DNA of 64,000 bases from Pseudomonas argentinensis. GTDB lineage: Bacteria; Pseudomonadota; Gammaproteobacteria; Pseudomonadales; Pseudomonadaceae. The stretch covers positions 3,534,001 to 3,598,000 of the forward strand of contig NZ_CP056087.1 of NCBI RefSeq assembly GCF_001839655.2, given 5' to 3'. The translations under genes and the position numbers were made by a program. The notes below the pieces were generated by a model, which saw nothing but the letters and a program-made list of their open reading frames with translations, made no database searches and had not been told where the DNA came from. Below, piece after piece: positions 54,961-63,903 of this stretch (positions are counted from its first letter, which is position 1; each line of letters begins with the position of its first letter).

Positions 54961-55086
54961 TCAGCGGCGCCGACGGCGCTCTTCGGCCAGGCGACGTTGC
55001 TCGTCGCTACGGATTGGAATGGGCTGCATGCGCGGGGCAAACAGCGCGTTGAGCTGGGCAGTGATTTTTTCGAACCAGTTTTTCAT
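54961..55086 (-). CDS. Small conserved basic protein
   Basis: The protein has 41 residues. MKNWFEKITAQLNALFAPRM followed by QPIPIRSDEQRRLAEERRRR gives an amphipathic N-terminal helix and a strongly basic tail ending in RRRRR. The pattern recalls short Pseudomonas proteins with a QPIPIRSDEQRR motif. The ATG at 55086 is chosen for a GAGG 8 bases upstream; the longer open frame to 55188 lacks support. Function unknown. Confidence 0.65.
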   Translation of the reverse strand: MKNWFEKITAQLNALFAPRMQPIPIRSDEQRRLAEERRRRR

Positions 55087-55277
55087 AAGGGTATCCTCAA
55101 ACTGCGCACGGCTATGTTGACCGCTTGATTTCAGAGTAGCTGAAACCTGGGCGGGAGTGGAGAGCCAAGCAGCCCCAAAGCGTTGCAAGGCGCTACCGAC
55201 CGTCGCTTAGTTACCTGCTGGAGGCCGCGAATCCTGCGGTGCGCCCCATGGCGGGATGACTGCGCCCGCGATCCGGC

Positions 55278-57449
55278 TCAAAACTGATACTCGACGCCGG
55301 CACCGGCGTACCAGGAGCGCCCCGGCGCCGCCTCGTAAAAACGCCCGTTGCCGTCACCCACGATTACCGAGCCGACGTATTGCTTGTCGGCCAGGTTGTC
55401 CAGGCGCAAGGTCTGCTGGGCTTTCCATGGACCGAACTGCTGTTCGAAGCGGGTACGCCAATTGAACACCGCATAGCTGGGCGCGGCTCTTTCGGTATTG
55501 GTGTCCTCGACGTACACCTGGCTGCGGTAAAGCCCCTCGAGCGCCGTACTGATGCCGTCGACCGGCCTCCAGGCCAGTTCACCGAACAGCGTGGTGCGGG
55601 GTACCCCGGGCAGGTCGTTGCCCTTGTCGATGACGGCGTTGCCAGCGGCGAAGCGCGAATCGTAGGTCGCCGCCAGGTAGGTATAGGCCAGCGCTGCCGA
55701 CCATTGCTCGGTGAACTGGCTTTCGACCCCCAGTTCGAAGCCGCGGCGCAGGGTCTTGCCGGCATTCTGGTAGCTGGTGCGGCCGCCACTGTTTTCCAGC
55801 ACGACGATCTCGTCATCGGTGTTGATCTGAAAAATGGCAGCGTTGACGCGGGTGTCTCCGGCGACGCGGGCTTTCAGACCGATTTCATACTGGGTGCTTT
55901 CTGAAGGTTCGAGGCCGTAATTGAAACCCGCGTTTCCCCGGGAATAGGCCAGCTCCGCCTGGCTGGGCGTCTCGAAACCCTTGCCGACGGTGATGTAACC
56001 GTTCAGGTCAGGCGTAAAGGCGTAGCCGACGCTGACCGATGGAGTGGCCTTTTCGTAACGCCTGGTACCGCTGTCATCGCCATTGGCGCCGGCGATATAG
56101 TTGTCATCGACATCCACTTCAACGGTGCTGTAGCGCAAGCCGCCCTGCAGGGTCCAGTTGCCAATGATCCAGGCGGCCTGGGCATAGGGATCCAGGCTGG
56201 TAACGGTGTCGACTTCGTCGCGACGCAGGTCACCTTTGACTCCACGAATAACATCAGGCAGCGTACCAACGAAATTTTCGTAACCTTTGCGATCATCTCG
56301 ACTCTGGTCATAGTCGAGACCAAACACAAGCTGAAGGTCTCCAGTAACACCGGCCACCGGCTGAAGCCAACGTATGCTGCCACCGTGAAACTCTCGCTCG
56401 AAATCTACTACTCCGCCGCTGTGACGGGCGTTAGCTTGCGGATTGATGGGGTCTGCGCCAGGCCTAGGACCTGGCTCTATAGGAATCGCTAGATATTGAA
56501 TGACATGGCGTTTGCCCGCATACGCCGTTAATTGCAGCGCGGAGTCACCGAAATACCGCTCATAATTCGCTCCCAGTTGCTGATGATCGATGCTCTTGCG
56601 TGTGTTGTACCGATTGGCATTAGTAGCCACCGATCTTGGATCCGCCTTGTATGCCGCCCACGCCTGCCCCAATGGATCCTGGGTGCCGTTCTGCTCCAGG
56701 CTGCTGTAGATCAGCGCCAGCCTGCTGTCTTCATCGGGCTTGAAGTCGAGCTTGGCGAAGGTCTGGTCGCGGCGCGCCGAGCTGTGGTCACGGTAACCGT
56801 CGGTGTCCATCCGCGAAGCGTCGAGCACAAAGCCGACGCCATCCGCCTCGCCTTCGGCGGTGAGGTGATTGCGGGTCAGGCCGTCGCTGCCGATCAGTGT
56901 CTCTGCGCCGATACGCGGCCGGCCGACACCATCGCGGGAAAACATCTGGATCACCCCACCGGCGTTGCTGCCATACAGCGTGGAAGCCGGCCCCCGGAGC
57001 ACTTCGATGCGCTCGGCGGTGTCCAGGTTGAAGGTGGCGGCCTGGCCCTGGCCATCCGGGGTGCTGGCGGGAATTCCGTCGGTAATCAGTTTCAGCCCAC
57101 GCACGCCAAAGGCCGAGCGCGCGCCAAAGCCGCGGGAGGATATCTGCAGATCCTGTGCGTAGTTCTGGCGATTCTGCACTACCAGCCCAGGCACTCGGGT
57201 CAGCACCTCGGAGGCATTGATGCCCAACTGACCGTCGCCGATCTGCTCGCGGTCGATGCTGTCCACCGAGAATGGCAGGTCGAAGCTCTGCGCCGCGCTT
57301 CGCGAACCGCTGACCACGCTGGGTTCGAGCACCAGGCCGCCGGCCGCCTCCTGCGCCTGGGAGGTGCCCGCCGCCACGCAGCCACATAGCAGCAGGGCCC
57401 CGCCCAGGCGGGAAAGTTCGAAGGCGCGCGAAGGAGATCTACAGCTCAT
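55278..57449 (-). CDS. pqqU: TonB-dependent receptor, YncD/PqqU-like
   Basis: The protein has 723 residues. A signal peptide ending near SQAQ is followed by a plug domain (LTRVPGLVVQNRQNYAQDLQ; RVLRGPASTLYGSNAGGV-like segment EVLRGPASTLYGSNAGGVIQ) and a 22-strand barrel ending in YQF. Many segments match E. coli YncD (PqqU), the receptor for pyrroloquinoline quinone (NRQNYAQDLQ; FETPSQAELAYSRG; QYVGSVIVGDGNGRFYEAAP). The substrate is thus plausibly PQQ but not proven. Positions 56221-56640 are distinctly AT-richer (about 50% GC) than the rest. It has a long structured leader. Confidence 0.82.
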   Translation of the reverse strand: MSCRSPSRAFELSRLGGALLLCGCVAAGTSQAQEAAGGLVLEPSVVSGSRSAAQSFDLPFSVDSIDREQIGDGQLGINASEVLTRVPGLVVQNRQNYAQDLQISSRGFGARSAFGVRGLKLITDGIPASTPDGQGQAATFNLDTAERIEVLRGPASTLYGSNAGGVIQMFSRDGVGRPRIGAETLIGSDGLTRNHLTAEGEADGVGFVLDASRMDTDGYRDHSSARRDQTFAKLDFKPDEDSRLALIYSSLEQNGTQDPLGQAWAAYKADPRSVATNANRYNTRKSIDHQQLGANYERYFGDSALQLTAYAGKRHVIQYLAIPIEPGPRPGADPINPQANARHSGGVVDFEREFHGGSIRWLQPVAGVTGDLQLVFGLDYDQSRDDRKGYENFVGTLPDVIRGVKGDLRRDEVDTVTSLDPYAQAAWIIGNWTLQGGLRYSTVEVDVDDNYIAGANGDDSGTRRYEKATPSVSVGYAFTPDLNGYITVGKGFETPSQAELAYSRGNAGFNYGLEPSESTQYEIGLKARVAGDTRVNAAIFQINTDDEIVVLENSGGRTSYQNAGKTLRRGFELGVESQFTEQWSAALAYTYLAATYDSRFAAGNAVIDKGNDLPGVPRTTLFGELAWRPVDGISTALEGLYRSQVYVEDTNTERAAPSYAVFNWRTRFEQQFGPWKAQQTLRLDNLADKQYVGSVIVGDGNGRFYEAAPGRSWYAGAGVEYQF

Positions 57450-57799
57450 GGCAAAAGGATCCTTTCATTGTTCGACTTGGCGCCCGTGGGCGCAGCCACC
57501 CGGAGCGGGGTGGTCTTGAAACAGGGATGACTCGGCAAGCGGGTTGAGCGCCGCAGGCGCGAAACCTGCCATTGTCACCCGAGCGGACCTGAGGTGCGAC
57601 CCGCGGGCGCAAACCCACGTTCAAACAATAGTGACGCCAGGCGCCGCGCTCGGCGCCTGGACCAGAGATGCCCCAGGATAAAAGGCCCATGACGTACCCA
57701 TGCGCCACCGCCAATGGCCGGTACTGGCAGACGCTGGGCTTGCCTTGCGTGCATCATCCAGCAACACTGCCGCCCTTCATTCCTTGACGGGAGTCTGCC
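57450..57799. promoter_or_regulatory. Structured divergent leader between pqqU-like and EamA genes
   Basis: This 350-bp gap holds several strong hairpins. These include CCAGGCGCC (57637-57645) with GGCGCCTGG (57652-57660), CCACCC with GGGTGG near 57510, GCGCCC-AC-GGGCGC near 57490, and GGCAGG...CCTGC near 57560. The density suggests a structured 5' leader. I compared it by eye with cobalamin, TPP, FMN, fluoride and guanidine riboswitch cores and found no match. Confidence 0.45.
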
Positions 57800-58687
57800 T
57801 TGCGCCCTGCCGACATGCTGCGCCTCTTGCTGCTCGCTGCGATCTGGGGCGCCAGCTTTCTGTTCATGCGGATCGTCGCGCCAGTGATTGGCAGCATGCC
57901 CACGGCCTTCTTTCGCGCCTCCATCGCCATGCTGGGCCTGCTGGCGATCCTGTTGCTGATGCGGGTGAAGTGGAACTTCCACGGCAAGCTCGGGCTGTGC
58001 CTGATACTCGGGATAATCAATGCGGGCATTCCCTCGGCCATGTACAGCATGGCCGCCTTGGTGCTGCCAGCGGGCTACTCGGCGATCATCAATGCCACCA
58101 CACCGATGATGGGCGTGCTGATCGGCGCGCTGTTCTTCACCGAAGCGATGACGACGAGTCGCGCGGCGGGTGTCGCCCTGGGCCTGTTCGGGGTCGCCGT
58201 GCTGACCCGCAGCGGACCGGCGCAGCTGGACATGGGCCTGCTGCTTGGCGCCCTCGCCTGCCTGCTGGCGACCGCGTGCTATGGCGTGGCCGGTTTTCTG
58301 ACCCGACGCTGGATAGCGGGACGCCTGGACAATCGCCTCACCGCCTTCGGCAGCCTGCTGGGCGCCAGCCTGTTCCTGTTGCCCCTGTTCGCCGGTTCGC
58401 TGGCGCTCGAGGCACCGGCCAGTTGGGGCGGTTGGCTGGAGTGGACGTCGCTGCTGGCGTTGGGCCTGGGCTGCACGGCCTTCGCCTACGTACTGTATTT
58501 CCGCCTGCTCAATGACATCGGGCCGATCAAGGCCTCGACCACCACCTTTCTGATTCCGATCTTCGGCGTGCTGTGGGGCGCGTTGTTGCTCGGCGAGCCG
58601 CTGTCCTGGGCGCATCTGTACGGCGGCATCCTGATCGCCATCGCCTTGTGGCTGGTGGTTCGTCCTGCGGCCAAGGTGCCGGCTTAA
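57800..58687 (+). CDS. DMT-superfamily (EamA) transporter
   Basis: The protein has 295 residues with ten hydrophobic helices in two EamA repeats (AAIWGASFLFMRIVAPVIGS, then FGVLWGALLLGEPLSWAHLY). Family members export amino acids or metabolites; the substrate is unknown. It is divergent from the TonB receptor. A REPIN follows its stop. Confidence 0.9.
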   Translation: MRPADMLRLLLLAAIWGASFLFMRIVAPVIGSMPTAFFRASIAMLGLLAILLLMRVKWNFHGKLGLCLILGIINAGIPSAMYSMAALVLPAGYSAIINATTPMMGVLIGALFFTEAMTTSRAAGVALGLFGVAVLTRSGPAQLDMGLLLGALACLLATACYGVAGFLTRRWIAGRLDNRLTAFGSLLGASLFLLPLFAGSLALEAPASWGGWLEWTSLLALGLGCTAFAYVLYFRLLNDIGPIKASTTTFLIPIFGVLWGALLLGEPLSWAHLYGGILIAIALWLVVRPAAKVPA

Positions 58688-58700
58688 CGCACGCTCAGTT

Positions 58701-58763
58701 TTGGTGGGCTGAAGCCCACCCTACAACTGCGTGTACTCCGTAGGGTGGGCTTCAGCCCACCAA
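58701..58763. repeat. REPIN: perfect 24-bp inverted repeat
   Basis: The 24 bases at 58701-58724 are the exact reverse complement of 58740-58763, with a 15-bp spacer. Each arm is itself a palindrome built on GGTGGGCT-GA-AGCCCACC followed by CTAC. It lies between the convergent EamA and cysK genes. Confidence 0.9.
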
Positions 58764-58832
58764 TTGGCAGACCACCTGACGTCCCGTAAAGCGTTCCCAC
58801 GCAGAGCGTAGGGACGATCTGATCACGCAAAC

Positions 58833-59807
58833 TTACTGCTGCAATTCCTGCTCGGTGAACAGGTCGCTGAACAGCATGCTGGTCAGGTAACGCTCCCCGG
58901 AGTCCGGCAGGATCACCACCAGGGTCTTGCCCTGCATCTCGGGTTTTTCGGCCAGGCGCACCGCTGCCGCCATCGCCGCGCCACAGGAAATCCCGCAGAG
59001 GATGCCTTCCTCGCGCATCAGCCGCAGGGCCATGGCCTTGGCGTCTTCATCGGTGACCTGCTCGACGCGATCGACCAGCGACAAATCGAGGTTCTTCGGC
59101 ACGAAGCCGGCGCCAATGCCCTGGATCTTGTGGGGGCTGGGTTTGACTTCGTCGCCGGCCATCGTCTGGCTGATCACCGGCGAGGAAACCGGCTCGACCG
59201 CCACGGACAGGATCGCCTTGCCCTGGGTCTGCTTGATGTAACGGGAAATACCGGTGATGGTGCCGCCAGTACCGACCCCGGAGACCAGCACGTCGATGGC
59301 GCCTTCGGTATCGTTCCAGATTTCCGGGCCGGTGGTCTTCTCATGGATCGCCGGGTTGGCCGGGTTCTCGAACTGCTGCGGCATGTAGTACTGCTCGGGG
59401 TTGGAAGCAGCGATTTGCGCGGCCTTCTCGATCGCGCCCTTCATGCCCCTGGCGGGCTCGGTCAGCACCAGCTCGGCGCCCAACGCCTTCAATACCTTGC
59501 GCCGCTCCAGGCTCATGGAGGCCGGCATGGTCAGCATCAGCTTGTAGCCCCGTGCGGCGGCGACGAATGCCAGGCCGATTCCGGTATTGCCGGAGGTCGG
59601 CTCGACCAGGGTCATGCCCGGCTTGAGCACGCCGCGGGACTCGGCGTCCCAGACCATGTTGGCGCCGATCCGGCACTTCACCGAGTAGGCCGGGTTGCGG
59701 CCTTCGATCTTGGCCAGGATGGTCACGCCCTTGGGTCCGAGGCGGTTGATCATCACCAGGGGCGTGTTGCCGATAGCCTGTGCGTTGTCTGCATATATGC
59801 GGCTCAT
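58833..59807 (-). CDS. cysK: Cysteine synthase A (O-acetylserine sulfhydrylase)
   Basis: CysK makes cysteine from O-acetylserine and sulfide with pyridoxal phosphate. It has 324 residues. The PLP Lys is in [14 protein letters not shown], the substrate loop is [20 protein letters not shown], and the phosphate loop is [16 protein letters not shown]. The ATG at 59807 ([18 protein letters not shown]) matches the family; the open frame to 59855 is not used. Confidence 0.95.
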   Translation of the reverse strand: MSRIYADNAQAIGNTPLVMINRLGPKGVTILAKIEGRNPAYSVKCRIGANMVWDAESRGVLKPGMTLVEPTSGNTGIGLAFVAAARGYKLMLTMPASMSLERRKVLKALGAELVLTEPARGMKGAIEKAAQIAASNPEQYYMPQQFENPANPAIHEKTTGPEIWNDTEGAIDVLVSGVGTGGTITGISRYIKQTQGKAILSVAVEPVSSPVISQTMAGDEVKPSPHKIQGIGAGFVPKNLDLSLVDRVEQVTDEDAKAMALRLMREEGILCGISCGAAMAAAVRLAEKPEMQGKTLVVILPDSGERYLTSMLFSDLFTEQELQQ

Positions 59808-59941
59808 GGTGTATCGGTTCCTTGTCATGACTGAGCCCGTCAGCCTATGCCTCAAGCCGGGGCGCGTCCAGCGTCTGGAAGTTCGAACTCAGGCGCAGCG
59901 GCGGCAGTCCACTCCTGACACCGCGAAACCGGACACCCACG

Positions 59942-61015
59942 ATGAAACGTCGCTACAGCCTGCCCCTGTGCATCTGCCTCGGCCTGCTCGCCGTGCTGCT
60001 GGTCGTGCACATCGCCCTGCCCTACATGGTGCGCAATTACCTCAACGACAAGCTGGCCGAGATGGGCGATTACCGCGGCCATATAGAAGACGTCGACGTG
60101 GCGTTGTGGCGTGGCGGCTACCGCATCAATGGCCTGCGTATCGTCAAGGTCACCCAGGAGCTGCCGGTGCCCTTCGTCGACGCCCCCCTGATCGACATTT
60201 CGGTGAGCTGGAAGGAGCTGCTGCGAAATGGTGCCGTGGTCGCTCGGGTGGTCTTCGAACGGCCGGAGGTGAACTTCGTCGATGGCAAGAGCCGCGAAGA
60301 TTCGCAGACCGGTGAAGGCACCGACTGGCGTGAGCAGCTGAACAAGCTGCTGCCCATCACCCTCAACGAGGTGCGGGTCAACGACGGCGCCCTGGGCTTC
60401 TACAACTTCAATGCCTCCCCGCCAGTCAAGCTCAAGGCCAACGCCATCCACGCCAGCCTGTACAACCTGACCAACGTGGCCGACGAACAGGGTGACCGCG
60501 TGGCCCGTTTCGAAGGCAAGGCCAAGCTGATGGATCAGGCGCCACTGGAAGCCAGCGCGGTGTTCGACCCCTTCCACAACTTCCAGGATTTCGAGTTCCG
60601 CGTAAGGGCCACCGACATCGAGCTGCCGCGCCTCAATGACCTGGCCAATGCCTATGGCAAGTTCGACTTCAAGTCGGGCACCGGCGATATCGTGATCGAG
60701 GCCTTCGCCGAGGACTCCCAGCTCAGCGGCTATATCAAGCCACTGCTGCGCGACGTGGAAGTGTTCGACTGGCAACAGGATGTCGAGAACCAGGACAAGG
60801 GCTTCTTCCGCTCGATCTGGGAAGCGGTGGTGGCCGGCAGCGAAAAGGTGCTCAAGAACCGCCCGCGTGACCAGATCGCCACCCGGGTGGAACTGCGCGG
60901 CAGCACCAAGCAGCAGGATGTCAGCGCCTTCCAGGCGTTCATCGGTATCCTGCGCAATGGCTTCATCCAGGCCTTCAACAGCGGTTTCGAGCGTGATGCC
61001 GCTGAGGAGCCCTGA
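59942..61015 (+). CDS. DUF748 (AsmA-like) protein
   Basis: The protein has 357 residues: one N-terminal helix (LPLCICLGLLAVLLVVHIAL) and an extracytoplasmic DUF748 region (GYRINGLRIVKVTQELPVPF; RVVFERPEVNFVDG). Family members resemble the AsmA/TamB-type proteins of the cell envelope. Its role is unknown. It is followed 100 bases later by moxR and may be a separate transcript. Confidence 0.82.
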   Translation: MKRRYSLPLCICLGLLAVLLVVHIALPYMVRNYLNDKLAEMGDYRGHIEDVDVALWRGGYRINGLRIVKVTQELPVPFVDAPLIDISVSWKELLRNGAVVARVVFERPEVNFVDGKSREDSQTGEGTDWREQLNKLLPITLNEVRVNDGALGFYNFNASPPVKLKANAIHASLYNLTNVADEQGDRVARFEGKAKLMDQAPLEASAVFDPFHNFQDFEFRVRATDIELPRLNDLANAYGKFDFKSGTGDIVIEAFAEDSQLSGYIKPLLRDVEVFDWQQDVENQDKGFFRSIWEAVVAGSEKVLKNRPRDQIATRVELRGSTKQQDVSAFQAFIGILRNGFIQAFNSGFERDAAEEP

Positions 61016-61114
61016 GCGCGTCCATTCAGTGACTGAATACGCCAGGCGCGTTCACACCCATGCGCCGGGCGCGCTATAGTCGGCGTTTTCCCATTCGCCT
61101 GCCGAGGATTCCCG

Positions 61115-61960
61115 ATGAAGTTCGAAGGCACCGAGCACTATGTCGCCACCGATGACCTCAAGCTGGCGGTCAATGCCGCCATCACCCTGCAGCGCCCGCT
61201 GCTGGTCAAGGGCGAACCCGGCACCGGCAAGACCCTGCTCGCCGAGCAGCTGGCCGAATCCTTCGGCACGCGGCTGATCACCTGGCACATCAAGTCGACC
61301 ACCAAGGCGCACCAGGGCCTGTACGAGTACGACGCGGTGAGCCGCCTGCGTGACTCGCAGCTCAGCTCCGACAAGGTTCACGACGTTCGTAACTACATCA
61401 AGAAAGGCAAGCTGTGGGAGGCCTTCGAGGCCGACGAACGCGTGGTGCTGCTGATCGACGAGATCGACAAGGCCGATATCGAGTTTCCCAACGACCTGCT
61501 GCAGGAACTCGACAAGATGGAGTTCTACGTTTACGAGACCGACGAGACCATCAAGGCCAGGCACCGGCCGATCATCATCATCACCTCGAACAACGAGAAG
61601 GAACTGCCGGACGCCTTCCTGCGCCGCTGCTTCTTCCACTACATCGCCTTTCCGGACCGCCAGACCCTGCAGAAGATCGTCGACGTACACTACCCCGGCA
61701 TCAGCAACAGCCTGGTGGCCGAAGCGCTGGACGTATTCTTCGACGTGCGCAAGGTCCCGGGCCTGAAGAAGAAACCCTCGACCAGCGAACTGGTCGACTG
61801 GCTCAAGCTGCTGATGGCCGACAATATCGGCGAAACGGTGCTGCGCGAGCGCGACCCGACCAAGGCCATTCCGCCCCTGGCTGGCGCTCTGGTGAAGAAC
61901 GAGCAGGACGTGCAGTTGCTCGAGCGCCTGGCATTTATGGCACGCCGCGGTAATCGCTGA
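61115..61960 (+). CDS. MoxR-family AAA+ ATPase
   Basis: The protein has 281 residues. The Walker A is GEPGTGKTLLAEQLAESF (residues 33-40), Walker B is VVLLIDEIDKADIEFPNDLL, and sensor 1 lies in IIITSNNEKELPDAFLRRCF. MoxR ATPases work with VWA-domain proteins as chaperones that help assemble or insert metal cofactors into enzymes; the partner is the CoxE-like gene downstream. The client is not known. Confidence 0.93.
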   Translation: MKFEGTEHYVATDDLKLAVNAAITLQRPLLVKGEPGTGKTLLAEQLAESFGTRLITWHIKSTTKAHQGLYEYDAVSRLRDSQLSSDKVHDVRNYIKKGKLWEAFEADERVVLLIDEIDKADIEFPNDLLQELDKMEFYVYETDETIKARHRPIIIITSNNEKELPDAFLRRCFFHYIAFPDRQTLQKIVDVHYPGISNSLVAEALDVFFDVRKVPGLKKKPSTSELVDWLKLLMADNIGETVLRERDPTKAIPPLAGALVKNEQDVQLLERLAFMARRGNR

Positions 61961-61974
61961 TATCGAACGTCCTT

Positions 61975-62083
61975 GTAGGGTGGGTTAGCGAAGCGTAACC
62001 CACCGTCCAGCCGCCAGGCTGGCAAGCATGATGCCTGCGGCATCAATGGTGGGTTACGCCGCTGCGCGGCTAACCCACCCTAC
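61975..62083. repeat. REPIN between moxR and the VWA gene
   Basis: GTAGGGTGGGTTAGC (61975-61989) is an exact inverted match to GCTAACCCACCCTAC (62069-62083). Inner palindromes are GGGTTAGCGAAGCGTAACCC and GGGTTACGCCGCTGCGCGGC. It lies inside an otherwise tight two-gene unit. Confidence 0.85.
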
Positions 62084-62106
62084 GGATGATCCCGAGGGCA
62101 TAGACA

Positions 62107-63285
62107 ATGCTGCTCAACCTGTTCAACGAAATGCGTGCGGCCAAGGTGCCGGTGTCCCTGCGCGAGTTGCTCGACCTGATCGATGCGCTGGAGCACAAGG
62201 TGGTGTTCGCCGACATGGATGAATTCTACTACCTGGCTCGCGCCATTCTGGTGAAGGACGAGCGCCATTTCGACAAGTTCGACCGGGCCTTTTCCGCCTA
62301 CTTCGACGGTTTGCAGAACCTCGACCAGCACCTCGAAGCGCTGATCCCTGAAGAGTGGCTACGCAAGGAATTCGAGCGCTCGCTGAGCGCCGAAGAACGC
62401 GCGCAGATCCAGTCCCTGGGCGGCCTGGACAAGCTGATCGAGGAATTCAAGAAGCGCCTGGAAGAGCAGAAGAAACGCCACGCCGGCGGCAACAAGTGGA
62501 TCGGCACCGGCGGCACCAGCCCGTTCGGCTCGGGCGGCTACAACCCGGAAGGCATACGCGTCGGTGATGCCGGCGAGCGCCAGGGCAAGGCCGTCAAGGT
62601 GTGGGATCAGCGCGAGTACAGGAACCTCGACGACTCGGTGGAGATCGGCACGCGCAACATCAAGGTGGCCCTGCGCCGCCTGCGCAAGTTCGCCCGCCAG
62701 GGCGCCCTGGATGAGCTGGACCTCGATGGCACCATCGACCACACCGCCCGTGACGGCGGCCTCTTGAACATCCAGATGCGCCCGGAGCGCCGCAACACGG
62801 TCAAGCTGCTCCTGCTGTTCGATATCGGCGGCTCCATGGACGCCCACGTCAAGGTCTGCGAGGAACTGTTCTCGGCCTGCCGTATCGAGTTCAAGCACAT
62901 GGAGTATTTCTACTTCCATAACTGCGTGTACGAATCGGTGTGGAAGAACAACCTGCGGCGTACTGCCGAACGCATCTCCACCCATGATCTGCTGCACAAG
63001 TACGGCGCCGACTACAAGGTGGTGTTCATCGGCGATGCCGCCATGGCGCCCTATGAGATCACCCAGCCGGGCGGCAGCGTCGAGCACTGGAACGAGGAAG
63101 CGGGCTACGTGTGGCTGCAGCGTTTCATGGAAACCTACAAGAAGCTCATCTGGATCAACCCCTACCCGCGTGAGGCCTGGGACTACACCAGCTCGACGCG
63201 CATCATCCGCGAGCTGATCAACGAGCAGATGTTCCCGCTGACCCTGCAGGGGCTGGAAGACGGGATGCGGTTTCTGGCCAAGTAA
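62107..63285 (+). CDS. VWA-domain (CoxE-like) protein, partner of MoxR
   Basis: The protein has 392 residues. The N-terminal part is helical and charged, with a Gly-rich segment (GTGGTSPFGSGGYNPEG). A C-terminal VWA domain (about 225-392) has LLLFDIGGSMDAHVKVCEEL as its MIDAS (D-x-G-x-S in place of the usual D-x-S-x-S) and VVFIGDAAMAPYE. CoxE-like proteins act with MoxR ATPases. A REPIN lies between the two genes. Confidence 0.9.
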   Translation: MLLNLFNEMRAAKVPVSLRELLDLIDALEHKVVFADMDEFYYLARAILVKDERHFDKFDRAFSAYFDGLQNLDQHLEALIPEEWLRKEFERSLSAEERAQIQSLGGLDKLIEEFKKRLEEQKKRHAGGNKWIGTGGTSPFGSGGYNPEGIRVGDAGERQGKAVKVWDQREYRNLDDSVEIGTRNIKVALRRLRKFARQGALDELDLDGTIDHTARDGGLLNIQMRPERRNTVKLLLLFDIGGSMDAHVKVCEELFSACRIEFKHMEYFYFHNCVYESVWKNNLRRTAERISTHDLLHKYGADYKVVFIGDAAMAPYEITQPGGSVEHWNEEAGYVWLQRFMETYKKLIWINPYPREAWDYTSSTRIIRELINEQMFPLTLQGLEDGMRFLAK

Positions 63286-63297
63286 GCAGATGCTTTC

Positions 63298-63328
63298 AGC
63301 CCGGGTCGAGCGAAGCGACAGCCGGGCT
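63298..63328. repeat. REP-like palindrome
   Basis: AGCCCGG (63298-63304) pairs with CCGGGCT (63322-63328) around GTCGAGCGAAGCGACAG. It lies between the convergent VWA and DUF2937 genes. Confidence 0.7.
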
Positions 63329-63340
63329 ACACACTTGCGC

Positions 63341-63874
63341 TTAGCGCATGCGCGGCGTTTGCCGCTCGGGCACTGTACGACGTTGACGACGACCGAATGG
63401 CAGGGCCAGCAACAGCAGGATGCTTTCCACCACCCAGGCCAGGAACAGCGCGCAGACGATACCCCAGGCGATCGCCTCCGGCGCCAGCAGCACCTGATAG
63501 CGGTAGGCTGCCCGGGTTTCCGCCAGCAATTGGCTATCGGCGGCCGTTGCCAGGTGCCAGACCTGGCGATACCAGGGGCCCTGCATGGCCAGCGATTCCT
63601 GTTCCAGCAGCGCCGAACGTTCGACCAGCAGGCCGACGCTGCGCGCATCGCTCTGCATCACCGGATCGCTGCTGTTGCGGTAATGGCCGACCAGCCGTTG
63701 CAGGTCGCCGTCGAAGAAGCGCCGGGCGGTATCGCGAAAGCCGCTCAGGCTCTGCTCGGACTCCAGGCGATGGGCCTCGACGCGCTTGGCGTAATCGTCA
63801 ATGAAACCCGGCACCTGAACGCCCAGCAGCAGGCCAAGGGCGAACAGCGCCAGACGCAGATAACTTCGTACCAT
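63341..63874 (-). CDS. DUF2937 family membrane protein
   Basis: The protein has 177 residues: an N-terminal helix (LRLALFALGLLLGVQVPGFI), a soluble helical middle, a C-terminal helix (GIVCALFLAWVVESILLLLA) and a basic tail (FGRRQRRTVPERQTPRMR). The ATG at 63874 follows a GAGG; the open frame to 63979 runs into the next gene. Function unknown. Confidence 0.82.
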   Translation of the reverse strand: MVRSYLRLALFALGLLLGVQVPGFIDDYAKRVEAHRLESEQSLSGFRDTARRFFDGDLQRLVGHYRNSSDPVMQSDARSVGLLVERSALLEQESLAMQGPWYRQVWHLATAADSQLLAETRAAYRYQVLLAPEAIAWGIVCALFLAWVVESILLLLALPFGRRQRRTVPERQTPRMR

Positions 63875-63903
63875 CCTTCCCTCGCCGCCCCGCGGGACGT
63901 CAG

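Noticed and set aside
57450-57799. Cobalamin riboswitch ahead of the TonB receptor
   Set aside because: Neither the B12 box nor the conserved core was found on either strand.
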